From Maratus speciosus (taxonomy: Eukaryota; Arthropoda; Arachnida; Araneae; Salticidae): a stretch of 64,000 bases of DNA. The stretch spans positions 156,422,761-156,486,760 of the forward strand of contig OZ010799.1 of the NCBI GenBank assembly GCA_963932465.1. Direction: 5' to 3'. Positions 10,788 through 22,226 of the stretch are shown here, piece after piece. The notes beneath the pieces were generated by a model. The model saw only the letters and a program-made list of their open reading frames with translations. It searched no databases and was not told the DNA's origin. A program made the position numbers and the translations under genes. Numbering within the stretch: position 1 is the stretch's first letter; the number at the start of each line of letters is the position of its first letter.

Positions 10788-12168
10788 TAGGGATTGACCG
10801 AAGCAGCAATTTTGCCGAATACCGAATACCGAAGCTTCGGTCAAAGTGTACACCGAATATTCGGTATTCGGCAACCGAATACTTAAAAATTTTTAATACA
10901 CATTTTTGCATATATTAGCTTTTTTAATAAAGTTTAATTAACATTAAATTCTTAATAATTTAATTCAGTTACATTTTTATTCTTACATCTAATTACACAA
11001 AAAAATTAATGACTTCTTTCCACTCACAAATTCATTAACCTATCACTTATTTTTTATTATTTTATCACTAGTTAATACCCAAAATAACCGATGAAATATT
11101 AAACTACACAGGCTATTATTAAGGATAAGAATTGTCAGAAAAACAAAAGTTCATTCAAATAAAAAGAAACAATGTTGTCAAAGCTGATTTACTGATTGTC
11201 TAATTACAGTAGAACCTCGATTATCCGGGACCGATGATCTTTCGGAAAATTAAAATTTTCGGATAATCGAGAATGCTTCAATTTTAAGATCAAAAACAAA
11301 TATATGCGGTCTTTCTTATTACGATAACAAGTGCTTAATACAAGAATAAATTTCCTGAATTTTAAATTAAGTACCTTTTGCATATTTCACAAAGTTTTGT
11401 TTGTCGATTTTCAGATCTATCACAATTTTTTTTTTTTAATACTATTACTTCAACAGTATCACAGTCTTTCTGCTGCTCCGGCTATGCTAAACCTATTGTG
11501 AAACATTCAAAAGCTTCAGAATTGCTAATTTGTTTGTTTTCTTCGCCTGCTAGATTACAGTCACACATTCCGGTTGTCCTTCCTCTTACTGTGTTCACTC
11601 CACAGTTTATGGGTGCTCAAGTTAAATCCAAAGAAATTCTAAGAAACGGGATCCGAAATATTTATCTGTACTCATGGTTCGGGAAGGACAGCTTGCACAC
11701 AATGAATGTGATAGTAAAAAAAAAAGTTTTAGAAATGGATTTCGGTTTAACTGAGAACTTCGGTTAGAAGAGTTTCGGATAAAAGAGGTTCTACTGTATA
11801 AACATATTGAATAGGAATGTTTTCAAATATAAAAGGTATATCAATATGTACATTTAACTATATTTTCTGTCAAATTACGGATATACATATTTATATTTTC
11901 ATTGATATTTTAACATTGTGGTGATGAAGATAACAAATTTAAGCGATTTTAATTTAATGATTATAAAAGCTATAGGATAGGCATAGTGGTATACTTATTT
12001 GATGTGTGTATTTTCTTTAATATACACCTTAGATATACAGAGATTATTTCTGATATACTTATTTGATGTGTATATTAAAGAAAATTCACATTAAATAAAT
12101 TTAAATTTAGGAAACTAATGTAGAAATAATTAAAATTAAATGATAAGGGAAAGATGCCCATCTTCCTT

Positions 12169-12206
<38 letters not shown>

Positions 12207-12417
12207 TGCAGCTGAACTATGAACACATGCCCACAATATTAAAACTCATTATTAAGCCAATTCTACTTCTAAGTAAAAGAGAATTTTTACTTCTAAGAAA
12301 ATACTTATCCACAATTATTCGGCCGAATACTTAAGTATTCGGCCGAAGCCGAATATTCGGTTTACATGCCGAACCACCGAATACCGAATCGACTATTCGG
12401 TATTCGGTCAATCCCTA
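10788..12417. mobile_element. Nonautonomous hAT element, CCGAATATTCGG family, TSD ATACTAAT
   Basis: The element begins TAGGGATTGACCGAAG and ends CTTCGG-like repeats followed by CGGTCAATCCCTA. A perfect 8-bp duplication ATACTAAT flanks it (10780-10787 and 12418-12425), diagnostic of hAT insertion. Both ends carry arrays of CCGAATA/TATTCGG palindromes. The middle is AT-rich with a poly-T run at 12171-12205, and a separate Tigger-like element is inserted at 11207-11796. No hAT transposase is seen. Relatives lie at 40883-41570, 63130-64000 and 6180-6255. Confidence 0.9.
11207..11796. mobile_element. Tigger-like MITE nested in the hAT element, TA flanks
   Basis: Inverted ends CAGTAGAACCTCGATTATCC and, on the complement at the right, CAGTAGAACCTCTTTTATCC are flanked by TA (11205-11206 and 11797-11798). 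The 590-bp interior has a 129-codon open frame at 11378-11767 with no motif I recognise. I regard it as incidental. The ends are very similar in style to those at 5447-6126 and 18084-19132, so several Tigger-like families have been active. Confidence 0.8.
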
Positions 12418-12425
12418 ATACTAAT

Positions 12426-12878
12426 GAAAAAAAATGTATGCCACATCAAGGGGCAAATGGGCAGAAAAATGGCCCTTATCAAGCCACCTCCTTAAAAAAA
12501 AAAAAAAAAAAAAAAAAAAGATGGGGAAGAGGAGAGCAGAGAAATAAGTACGGCTATAGAAAAGAAAAGAAGAATGAAAAAACATGCATCATGATTCCAA
12601 GAAAATACACATTTATAGGGATCAAACTCACTTGAAATAATTTGTAAGCAGCAAAAAAGGAATTTTGTAGCAGGTGAAAAAATAATTTTTGTACCTGCAC
12701 TACCCCTCACTTGGACAAAACACAAAAACCATTTTTGCAAGCAAAAAAACATTTTATAGCAAGCTAAAATAAGAATGCAAAGAAAACATTTACTTTTGTA
12801 GCAGAAAACAAATTTGGCTTAAAATAAAATAAAAGCCACAGAAAAAGTGTGAAAAGATAAAATATAAAACGGAAACTA
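12426..12878. other. Intron sequence between elements, with poly-A
   Basis: This stretch holds an A homopolymer at 12495-12519. It also holds several near-repeats around TTTTGTAGCAGGTGAAAA and AGCAAAAAAAC motifs at 12640-12830, suggesting local duplication. No gene is visible. Confidence 0.5.
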
Positions 12879-14019
12879 CAGAAATGTCTACAGAAATTCT
12901 AAAAAAAAGTTCCCTGATTTTTCCATGATTTCCCTGACTATTTTTATCAGACTTCCCTGATTTCCATTATTAACAATACACATATGGTTTTTTTTCATGT
13001 ATGCCGATTCCTCGTATAACACACTTATCCAGCTTGCTAATATCTCATTTGGGAGAAAAAACAAGAGAAAAACATAAAAATTGCCTAATAGTCATTAAGA
13101 GCAAGAATCTGAGAGAGTGTCACACCTGTGATTCATGACATCTCAGATTTTCTCCAAAAAATTACCAGTTGTTACTTACCTTGTTAAAAGACAAAATCTA
13201 GAATTTTTTTTTTCCAAAGTTGAGTTGTTCATTTTTTATGGGCCCCCAAAGGTCACCGTGCAGTGCAAAAAATTGAGCGTTTTTTAAAGACATTAAAATT
13301 GCTATGACCCACAATTCTTTGCGCAAACAACTTGCCACAAAATTCTTGTTATGTATGGGATGTAGGAGGGTTCAACTTTATATAATAGATGAGAAATCTG
13401 TGGCAACTTGTTGCCGCAAGGTCACTGAAGGTCACAAACTTATGCATTTTCGCTGTTTTTTACCATTTTTAAGTCCCAATAACAGCTTGCGCGTTGAAGT
13501 TGCCATGGCAAAAGAGGTGTCATTTGAAAGACATGTATTAGCACTTTTTAAAAATGTATATATAATTGAGGCAAGTTGGATGCGCTTTTAGTAACAGAGC
13601 GCCAAAATGTGAAAAATGTCATATTTGACCGATATTCAAACTGTCATAATTTCCTGCGGCAATGACATTTTGAAATAATTCTTTTGCCATTATTTTATTC
13701 TATTATTGCTCTTTATGAAAAAATAAACTCCATTGAGGCATGTACCTTTAAGAAAAAAAAATGATTTTTTAAACATACTCTATTCCGGTAGTCAGGACTT
13801 TTTTGCTTTTCAGAACAACTCGTCAGAATAACATTTTTTTTTTATATTTACTTGGCTATATGAATTGATATATTTTAATATATTGTGACACATATATGAT
13901 AGATGTTATTTATTTAATTTGACAATCAAAATTATTGGCATTTATAATCTATATTGATAATACAAGTATATTCAGCTAACGCTAACACTATCAATAATTT
14001 TTACAAAAAAAAAAAACCC

Positions 14020-15228
14020 TCAAACATATAATTGTTCCTTGTAAGACTCTTGAATGTCTAACTGTATAAACAACTGTAAAAGGTTCAGCCACAGACAACT
14101 GCATAGGACCAAAGAAGATGGTATCGCATGTAGGGTAACATGTTTTAATCCACAACCATATTTTAAAGTTGTTCCATAAGCAACATCTTGTAGAGAATCT
14201 GTTGTAAACAAAAAATCTAAAAAATGATCAACCTTACTCATGTCGAGACGGTTTCTACTAATTTTGTGTACAAGAGGCATATTGCCAGCGCCAAATTATG
14301 CTCTCAATTCTCTTGCGCTCCTTACCATTCTCTGTGAGCATTGGAATTTCTCTAACTTCTAATTTTGTGTATTTTTTGTGTATTTTTGAGGATCCTTCAT
14401 CTTTTGAGATGGAGTGCTTTTAAAGGCTGCTACTATCTCTTTTAGACATTCATCTTCAGCTTCCGTCTTGCTGCAGCTGCTACTGTCTGAAACAAACTTT
14501 CGAAATTCATGTTCTTGCTCTGGAGCCAGTTTCTTGGTTAACGTTGCTTTAAAATTATTGGTAACTTCAGAGTATTTTCGTTTCATATAGCGAATGGTAC
14601 TTGCAGAAAGTTCTGAAACAGGAGATTTCAATTGAAATTTAACAGGTCTTACATCTTCTGTTGATGATTTTATAAATGAATTTGTCTCGGTCTTATCAGT
14701 TTCCACTAACAGAGAATTACGAACTTCAAATGTTGGATCGCTGGAAGTGATGTCGGCTATCTCAACTTCATCGTTCATTTGATGTAGATCTTTTGAAAGA
14801 AGATAATCTCTATGCTTTGGACAAACAGTTCCTCCAATTTGAAAAATTACAGAAGAATTATATTTACATATTAATTCATATGTTGCTCAACTTGCAGACC
14901 TAACACCTTTTTCTTTTCATGTTTTTCTGTGTAAACATACAGTTGGAACATTCCAATAAGTACCAAAATCAAAACGATGCTTTGCACAAAGTTTAAATCC
15001 TTCAGGTAAAACTTTACCACTTCTGCTAGATATAAGTTCTTTTTCAGACAAACTTCTATCAGGTGCTTTAACATTTATTCTTTCTAGATAATTTCTCACA
15101 TCTGCTGCCAAGTCCTGTTCTGAAAACAACCCATCCTTGCGACTTTTGCCGTGTCTTCCACAGTTCAATAGCTTATTATATAATATCTCATTATAAGAAT
15201 ATATGAACATAAGTATGAAATGATCCAA
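14020..15228 (-). pseudogene. Broken transposase-like gene of the TTAA element
   Basis: Minus-strand fragments follow in order. The 103-codon segment 15228-14917 has GRHGKSRKDGLFSEQDL and a Cys-x2-His motif (LCAKHRFDFG). A second Cys-x2-His (VCPKHRD) follows near 14830. A 139-codon segment at 14778-14359 is rich in Ser, Thr and Lys. An 86-codon segment at 14280-14020 starts MPLVHKISRNRLDMSKVDHF and includes DVAYGTTLKYG. The paired Cys-x2-His motifs and the DVAYGT block remind me of uncharacterised transposon proteins common in cnidarians and arthropods, but I cannot name the family. Frame changes between segments mark it as dead. Confidence 0.55.
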
Positions 15229-15234
15229 ATTAAA

Positions 15235-15940
15235 AATTCACAACTTTATGTTTTTTAAATGGATGAACAAAGGTAATTCTTATTCAACAGAAATATTGTT
15301 CTGATATTCCAGAATAGCCAACCATGTGATAACAGTAATGCAAACAAGGGAAGAGCTGAGTTGGGGGGGGGGGGGTTCTGTGTAATTTTATGTTACTAAA
15401 ATTATTGTTGCAAATGTAAAATATTTCATCAATAATACTTTTTTAAAAAAATACCCTTTATAAGCAAAAAAGAAAATAATTTTATTTTTTAATGGATGAA
15501 CATAAAGAATTCTGATTGCACAGAAATATTGTTCTTATGGTTCTAGAATATTTTACCAGGTAGTACTAGTAATACAAAAAATAGAAGAGTTGAGATATTT
15601 TGTTTTTCAGAATTTTGTGTTGCTGAAATAATGTGATTATAAACTTTAAAAATTTTATCAATGATTTTTTAAAAAATACTTTACAAAAATTAATCTTATC
15701 AGATATAGCCTTTTTTTAAAATGAAGGAGCATTATAAATTCATTCATATTCCACAGAAATATTGTTTTGAAGTTCCGGCATTTTTCACTATGTAGTAATA
15801 GTAATACAAACAAGAGGAAGGTTGGAATATTTTGCTTTGAATAATTTTATGTTCTGAAATTAATGATTTTAAATTAAAATACTTCATCAATAATGATTTT
15901 AAAATGTACCTTATATTTAAAAAAAAAAGACTAATATCTT
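15235..15940. repeat. Three tandem 233-bp repeats inside the TTAA element
   Basis: The landmark AGAAATATTGTT occurs at about 15289, 15522 and 15755, exactly 233 bases apart each time. The flanking text is also shared (a TGATGAACA-like start, TAGTAATACAAA in the middle, CATCAATAAT near the end of each unit). Unit one carries an extra G run at 15362-15374. The array lies 5' of the broken gene on the minus strand, so it might be a promoter-proximal or UTR repeat of the element. Confidence 0.85.
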
Positions 15941-17116
15941 TATATCTGTGCATTTTATTCAGTTATAATTTTGTACAAGTTTTGGTGATTTTTTAACAAA
16001 TGTTAAAAATTAAACAAAATATTCCAAAATATGTATAAAAGTATAAAACATTGTAAACCTTTTGCTTTTAGTCTATTAAATGTGAAAAATTATAGTAAAT
16101 TTTTAAACAGTAATGGAAAAATCATATATGCATTTCACAGGTATACATACCAAATAGAAAACATGTCGGTGATTTTTTGAGATTTTAAAACCAAATAATT
16201 GTCGTTAATAAATATAAACGTAACAATATATAAAATATATCAATTCATATAGCCAAGTAAATGTTAAAAAAAATGTTATTCTGACGAGTTGTTCTGAAAA
16301 GCAAAAAAGTCCTGACTACCGGAATAGAGTATGTTTAAAAAAATCTTTTTTTTTTCTTAAAGGTACATGCCTCAATGGAGTTTATTTTTTCATAAAGAGC
16401 AATAATAGAATAAAAGAATGGCAAAAGAATTATTTCAAAATGTCATTGCCGCAGGAAATTATGACAGTTTGAATATCGGCCAAATATGACATTTTTCACA
16501 TTTTGGCGCTCTGTTACTAAAAGCGCATCCAACTTGCCTCAATTATATGTACATTTTTAAAAAGTGCTAATACATGTCTTTCAAATAACACCTCTTTTGC
16601 CATGGCAACTTCAACGCGCAAGCTGTTATTGGGCCTTAAAAATGGTAAAAAACAGCGAAAATGCATAAGTTTGTGACCTTCAGTGACCTTGCGGCAACAA
16701 GTTGCCACAGACTTCTCATCTATTATATAAAGTTGAACCCTCTTACATCCCATATATAAAAAGAATTTTGTGGCAAGTTGTTTGCGCAAAAAATTGTGGG
16801 TCATAGCAATTTTAATGTCTAAAAAAACGCTCAATTTTTTCGCACCGCACGGTGACCTTTGGGGGCCCATAAAAAATGAACAACTCAACTTTGGAAAAAA
16901 AAACTTCTGGATTTGGCCTTTTAACAAGATAAGTAATAACTGGTAATTTTTTGGAGAAAATCTGAGATGGCATGAATCACCCCATAATGCTAGGTGTGAC
17001 ACTTTCTCAGATTCTTGCTCTTAAGTATTGGTTGGCAGTTTTATAAATCCGAACTCAACTAACTTCATAGCATCCAACTTCTTTAGTCCCACATCATATA
17101 GAAGCCAATGGATATA

Positions 17117-17316
17117 GGGTGACCAGAAAGTTTCCTCATTTTCTGAAAAATATTTAATTCTAAGACTTATCTAAATCAGACGGGATAACTAATTGGATTA
17201 AGCTGGGCACTTGGTCAGGTTATGCTAATGTATCATTTAAATTTTTTTTAAAATGTGTAAATTGCCTTCAATATAAGTGCTATGTACAGAAAATCAGGAC
17301 ATGTGATCACCTTAAT
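17117..17316. mobile_element. Short hAT-like MITE with TAGGGTGACCA ends
   Basis: The left end TAGGGTGACCAGAAAGTTTC and the right end AAAATCAGGACATGTGATCACC are inverted, recalling the common CAGGGTGACCA hAT terminus. It is about 200 bp and noncoding. I found no TSD. Confidence 0.4.
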
Positions 17317-18083
17317 TTACGTTAAATATCAAAAACTCATACCATGCGCATCTTTTAAAAAATTATTGGGAAAGATTAATCAGCATGTGAAAAATTATGG
17401 TACATAAAATAAACGAATCAGACTCGTTAGCAAGGTGAAAATGCAAATATTTTCGCAATATAGACAAATTTCCCTGATTTTCCAGTATTTTTACAAAGTT
17501 CCCTGAAATTTCCCTGATTTTTCCAGAGTGATAAACCTCCCTGATTTTTCCATGATTCCCTGATTTCCAGATTCTGTAGACACCCTGTAAAAGCAGATTA
17601 AAGGGAAAAAAAAAAAAAAAAAAAAATCACCATCACCCTTTTATTATTGCCACAAAGCAGGTTCCCAGGGTGGATGATATCCAGAGTTGTATAATATAGA
17701 CGTACGCGCGAACACCGTGTGTGGAAAATTTTCCGAAAAATTCAAAAATTTGCGGGAAAAAAGTTAATAAAAGAAAAATTATATTTTGTTTTTGTAACTT
17801 TTTTTTTTTAATACCGAAAAATTTAAATATTCCCCAATTTTATGTACGATTTATATATTGTTTGTTCAAAGTTTAAAGACTCAAAACATTGTTGTGACAT
17901 CATAGATCCTTTTATTTCTATTTTGCGCACACCCAGATCGGTTTCCATCGGCGGCTGCAGTGACATTTTAGCTCGGCGGCGGCAGCGATTAAATCGAATT
18001 ATTTCGTAGTGTTATGAGAGTGAGTGGCATTTTGTACGCACAATATTAAGAATTGAACGGTTTCTGCATGCATTAACAAAATA

Positions 18084-19132
18084 CAGTAAACCCTCGATTT
18101 AACGGACTAATTGGGACTAAGATGTGTCCGTTAAATCACAAAGTACTATTTATAATATTATTTTGTTATAATTATAGTACATATATATATTATTACGTTC
18201 TTGTAATTACATATATTATTACAGTGCAAATTACATATATATATACAATATATACAGTGTATATACATGTAATGTATATATACAATATATGTATATACAT
18301 AAATATATATTGTATATACATATATACTACTGTATATATATATATATATATAAACAATACATCACTTTTAATAATACAATATTGATAATGAAATACAAAT
18401 GAATTAACACATATGCAACTTTTATGGGAATGAAACACTTTTTACACAGAAATAATAATCAATAAACAAGCAATAAACAAATGGCTTGCGCATGCTTAGA
18501 ACGAAACCCACGCTGCAGTGAGAATCAAAGCGCTCGCTTTCGGCGTTTCGTGTTCTTTCCCCCTTTTTTTAAGGTTTCGTTCATTTGATTGCGAGACATT
18601 GTGTCGCCACAGATATAATAAATTTTTTTTATTTTACCGAGAAATCGCTTTTTAAAAATAGTAAAAAGAAATGTTTTGTCGTTGTTCATTGCTTGATTTT
18701 TTACATATAAAAGGTTAAAAGAGGGTTGCGTGTTGATTCTCAAGTAGGGGAGGGGTGAGGGGCAGTAATACTTTATTTTTTTTCTCCTGAAGTGTGTTTC
18801 ATCATTTTAGAAGCTGTTTTATCATGGAGGCTTCCAGTAAATAATAGTGATAAATAAATATTTGACATTTGTCAAATATAAAAATTTGAAATATGGGCGT
18901 TGAATTTCAGGCTAGGGAGAGGGGAATAATTTTAAATTAACGATTTTGATTTGTTAATTTAAGGATAAAGTGTTTTAAAATGGATATTAAACGAAACCCT
19001 CTGTGCGATCTGCAATCACTCTTACCCATTTGTTTTACTTTAATTTTTGTTTAATTTTTAATTTTTTTTTTAAATTAGTCCGTTGAATCCGAAGTCCGTT
19101 GAACCGAGGTCCGTTAAATCGAGGGTTTACTG
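18084..19132. mobile_element. Tigger-like element, CAGTAAACCCTCGATTTAACG ends
   Basis: Inverted ends CAGTAAACCCTCGATTTAAC are close to perfect and flanked by TA (18082-18083 and 19133-19134). Inside the right end the motif GTCCGTTGAA/GTCCGTTAAA is repeated three times. The 1049-bp interior has an AT microsatellite and no recognisable transposase. The CAGTAAACCC and CAGTAGAACCTC termini are typical of pogo/Tigger-type families. Confidence 0.85.
18178..18352. repeat. TA/TATG-rich microsatellite
   Basis: The run is dominated by ATATATAC and TATATG units. The open frames predicted here on both strands (Tyr- and Ile-rich) are artefacts of this microsatellite. Confidence 0.85.
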
Positions 19133-19619
19133 TAACTGAAAAGAATTCACCCCTTCCTATCATGATTTTTGCTTTATTATTTTTTAATTAAAATAATTAT
19201 TCATTAATTAATATTAATTTTGAATTTAAATAGAAATTATTTTAAACTATGGTTTTTAATTCATATTGCAAAATAATATAACACATAATTTTATAAAACA
19301 CTAAATTAATTTGCAGAAAATTTTTGACCAAATATTTATGTGTACGGAAAGTTTTTGGTTTCATACAAGTCTGGTGATATCCCTCTTATTATATTGAATT
19401 TTTGACTCATTATATCAGTTGTTTTGGGGAGAACTTAACACCAGAGTTGTATAATATAGACGCACGCCGTGCGCGGAAAATTTTCTAAAACTTTGCAAAA
19501 AATTCTTTTGGGGAAAAAAAACGGAATTTTGGTTTTTGTAAAATTTTTTTTAATACCGAAAAATTAAAAATATTCCTCAATTTTATGTACGATTTATTTG
19601 TTGTTTGTCACAGGTGATT

Positions 19620-21081
19620 CTGTTCCAAATTTCTGAAAATTATAAAAAATCAGCCATCAGCTCGAAAATTCATGATGGATATAACTTAACGTTACGTCCG
19701 AATTATTAAAGATTTGATGAACTGCTTATACAGCAGAAATGCTCAAGCTGGTTCCCAAACCACCATAAAAGTAAAAAGAGTTAAAAGTTATAACAAGTTT
19801 AATATAAGTTAATCTGCAAAAGAAAAAATTATATTAAATATGTGTGGTGATATAAATGACAAAACCAAATTTAAAAAAAAAAACTAAAAGTTTATTTAAG
19901 TCAAACAACATAAAAATAAATAAAAACTAAAAAGGATTATCAATTAATTTTTAACATACTAAATCACTTATCTCAAGCACTGGAATTAACTTCATGACAA
20001 ACGAAATACCTAGCATCATGGCTTGTGAAAAAGTACATGTCTTTAGAAAAATGCAATGAAGCTCATGGATATGCAAAGCCAGTTTTTCATAACTTGAAAA
20101 AGGTGAAAAATCTCTGTCACTATATTATTTAGATGCTTCCATTCTAACTGCCAAATGTAAATAGCGAAAAAGCAGACTTCTTGTTTCTCAAAAACAGACG
20201 AAACTTTTCATCTTACTCTCCGATGATCTCTACGGTCAATGACCTTTAACAACGCTGATACGGTAAATGCATCTGTTGCAGGAACACAGATAAGTTCTAT
20301 TACAGCTCCACAGACGAACCACCACACCTAAACAGGAATACAACCGCACATAATACAAAAATAGCCTTAATCAACCCCAACAGTTCAGCATCAGAAGAAA
20401 TTGTTTTAAAATAATTCAAACAGACTATAACTGATCCATTAACACGAGAAAACTTTTACTAATACTTAACAGAACCGGGAAAAACATTTTTAATTCTCAA
20501 CTACCATAGTGCACCGATCTAAACATAACTGCCGTAAAGACAATAACTGGATTTGTCACCTACATGTTACTAAATTAATCGAAATCGATTAAGTCCGGCA
20601 ATCACGATGTATATACGCTGACTATCAATGTGGGTAGCAGTTAATGATGAGACAGCATTACAATTCCCTTCACAATCTATGAATCTCATTAGGAGAAACA
20701 GAATGACGCAAATCCTGTAAGCGAGACGTCACTGATCGGACACCTACCGCCATCTTGTAAGCAGCCGTGAATACTACGATCAGATGTTGAAAGGAAATGA
20801 AGCTAGGCGTTGAGAACTTTGTAAACAGAGCAACATGAGTAATAAACCCGCGGTAGGTAAATGATAATGCAAATATTTAAGACTTATTTAAAGCAGGCTT
20901 AAAAAGGAAAGATATGCTTCAAACATAAGGTAAGTAAAGCCAAAGAGTATTTCAATAAAAGAGACCTTATATTTAATAAAAGAAAAGAGCATTTTACAAC
21001 AGATAAAGTTTTAACAGTAGTAGAAGTATGAAAGTAGTATTTTAATGGGTATTTGCACAGGAACAAGAACTAAGGTCAAGC
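19620..21081. other. Unassigned interior of beta with a promoter-like patch
   Basis: This 1.4 kb is more sequence-complex than most of the intron and has no long open frame. At 20725-20757 there is a GACGTCAC (CRE-like) motif and, on the minus strand, AAGATGGCGG, a YY1-like initiator motif. These might be the promoter of beta's vanished gene or of another element on the minus strand. From 19830 to 19960 the sequence is A-rich and featureless. Confidence 0.35.
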
Positions 21082-21531
21082 AATATACACAGGGTTCGTA
21101 AATATGATATTTTCGAAAATATAAAAAATATCCGATATTTTGATATATATCCTATATTTTCGAGCATAATATAGATTAGAAACTAAAATATATTGCACTT
21201 AACATGAAAGCTTAAAGAATAATATAAAAATGCATTTTTCTTTTTCACTTAGAACAAAATTGAAGATGAAATAATTGAAAACAATAACAATTTGATTTAT
21301 ACACTTATAAAAAAAACGAACTATAGGATTCAGTATCAAGACCAAGTATAAAAAAATCTGATATTTTCAAAACAAAATTTTAAATACCAAAAAAGTTTTT
21401 TCAATTGAAAAATTTTAACATAAACGTAAGTATAAAATGTTTTATTTCATATTTCCTAACATGCTGCATAGTTCAAACTCAACTGAACCAAAACTTGAAA
21501 AGATTCTTTTCTAATGGTGCTGTATATAATT

Positions 21532-22192
21532 CAGGGCTTGAATTTCAGGGTGGGATCGCGGGATTCGCGCCCAAAATTTTGAAATCCCGCCCAAAAAAGT
21601 ATCGTGGGAGGGAGTCTCCCGTCCAAAAAAAATCTCACCATTTTCCTGCAAATTTTGCATTTTGAAATTACGATCAACTCCCGCGAACGCATTGCGAATT
21701 TGCCGATATTTTCGCGCGACCGATTGATACATTTTGCGGGTTTTTTTTTTTATTGCGAAAGATCGTTGAAGTTCACGAATTTTTCATGCTACCGATAGAC
21801 AAATTTCATTATTTTTTCCTCGAGATCGGTTGACAAGTGTTCGCGACAGATTGGCGACTTCAGGGGTGATACTGTTCCGAACATTTAAGGCATTAAGTTC
21901 CAAAAATTATGAAAAATCGGTCATCAGTTCAACAGAAAAATATTGCGAATTTCGACAAATGATCACTGAAAAAAAAAAAAAAAAAACAATTTTGTCAATC
22001 GTTCGAGGAAAAAAAATCGCCAATTTCGTCAAGGACTGCGAATAAAACGCAAATTTTCTCAAGGATCGTGGAAAAACGGGAATTTCATCAGATCGCAAAA
22101 AAACCCCGCAAATTACATCAAAGGACAGCAAAAAAAATTGTAAATTTCGGTAATGGAACGCGGAAAAAACGAGTTTTGGCAAAGTATCGCCG

Positions 22193-22226
<34 letters not shown>

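Larger units (their letters stand above)
13099..17020 (-). mobile_element. TTAA-flanked DNA transposon with ~0.79-kb terminal inverted repeats
   Basis: TTAA abuts both ends (13095-13098 and 17021-17024). The ends are long inverted repeats, about 13099-13885 and 16225-17020, close to identical apart from scattered substitutions. They start GAGCAAGAATCTGAGA. The 2.3-kb interior holds a broken minus-strand gene and a threefold 233-bp repeat. TTAA targets are used by piggyBac, Kolobok and a few other superfamilies; the very long TIRs favour a Kolobok-like or unnamed group over piggyBac. The superfamily remains a guess. It inserted into the hAT-like element at 12879-17587. Confidence 0.8.
12879..17587. 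mobile_element. hAT-like element with TTCCCTGATTTTTCC repeats, split by a TTAA element
   Basis: The left end (CAGAAATGTCTACAGAAATT) and the right end (AGATTCTGTAGACACCCTG) are inverted copies of a CAGGGTGTCTACAGA terminus. Just inside both, TTCCCTGATTTTTCC and shorter forms are repeated (12908-12975 and 17467-17570). The middle is occupied by the TTAA-flanked element at 13099-17020. I see no clear TSD, so boundaries are approximate. A solo tip of the same type occurs at 4802-4812. Confidence 0.55.
17682..19373. mobile_element. hAT-like element alpha (CAGAGTTGTATAATATAGACG ends), TSD near TGATATC
   Basis: The left terminus CAGAGTTGTATAATATAGAC and the right terminus TTTCATACAAGTCTG are inverted repeats. 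Flanks are ATGATATC (17674-17681) and GTGATATC (19374-19381), an 8-bp duplication with one mismatch. Homology to the larger element at 19442-28792 covers both ends and a decayed coding patch near 18010-18080 and 19140-19165. A 1.05-kb Tigger-like element is inserted at 18084-19132. An inverted partial copy lies at 44240-44740. Confidence 0.8.

Noticed and set aside
11378..11767. 129-codon frame as a host gene
   Set aside because: It is contained in a TA-flanked Tigger-like MITE and ends inside its TIR, and has no domain.
13304..13591. Independent gene MTHNSLRKQL...
   Set aside because: It lies within the terminal inverted repeat of the TTAA element and recurs in the other TIR. I report it as an element property, not as a host gene.
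18122..18438. Tyr/Ile-rich membrane-like frames on both strands
   Set aside because: Products of a TA-rich microsatellite inside a Tigger-like element.
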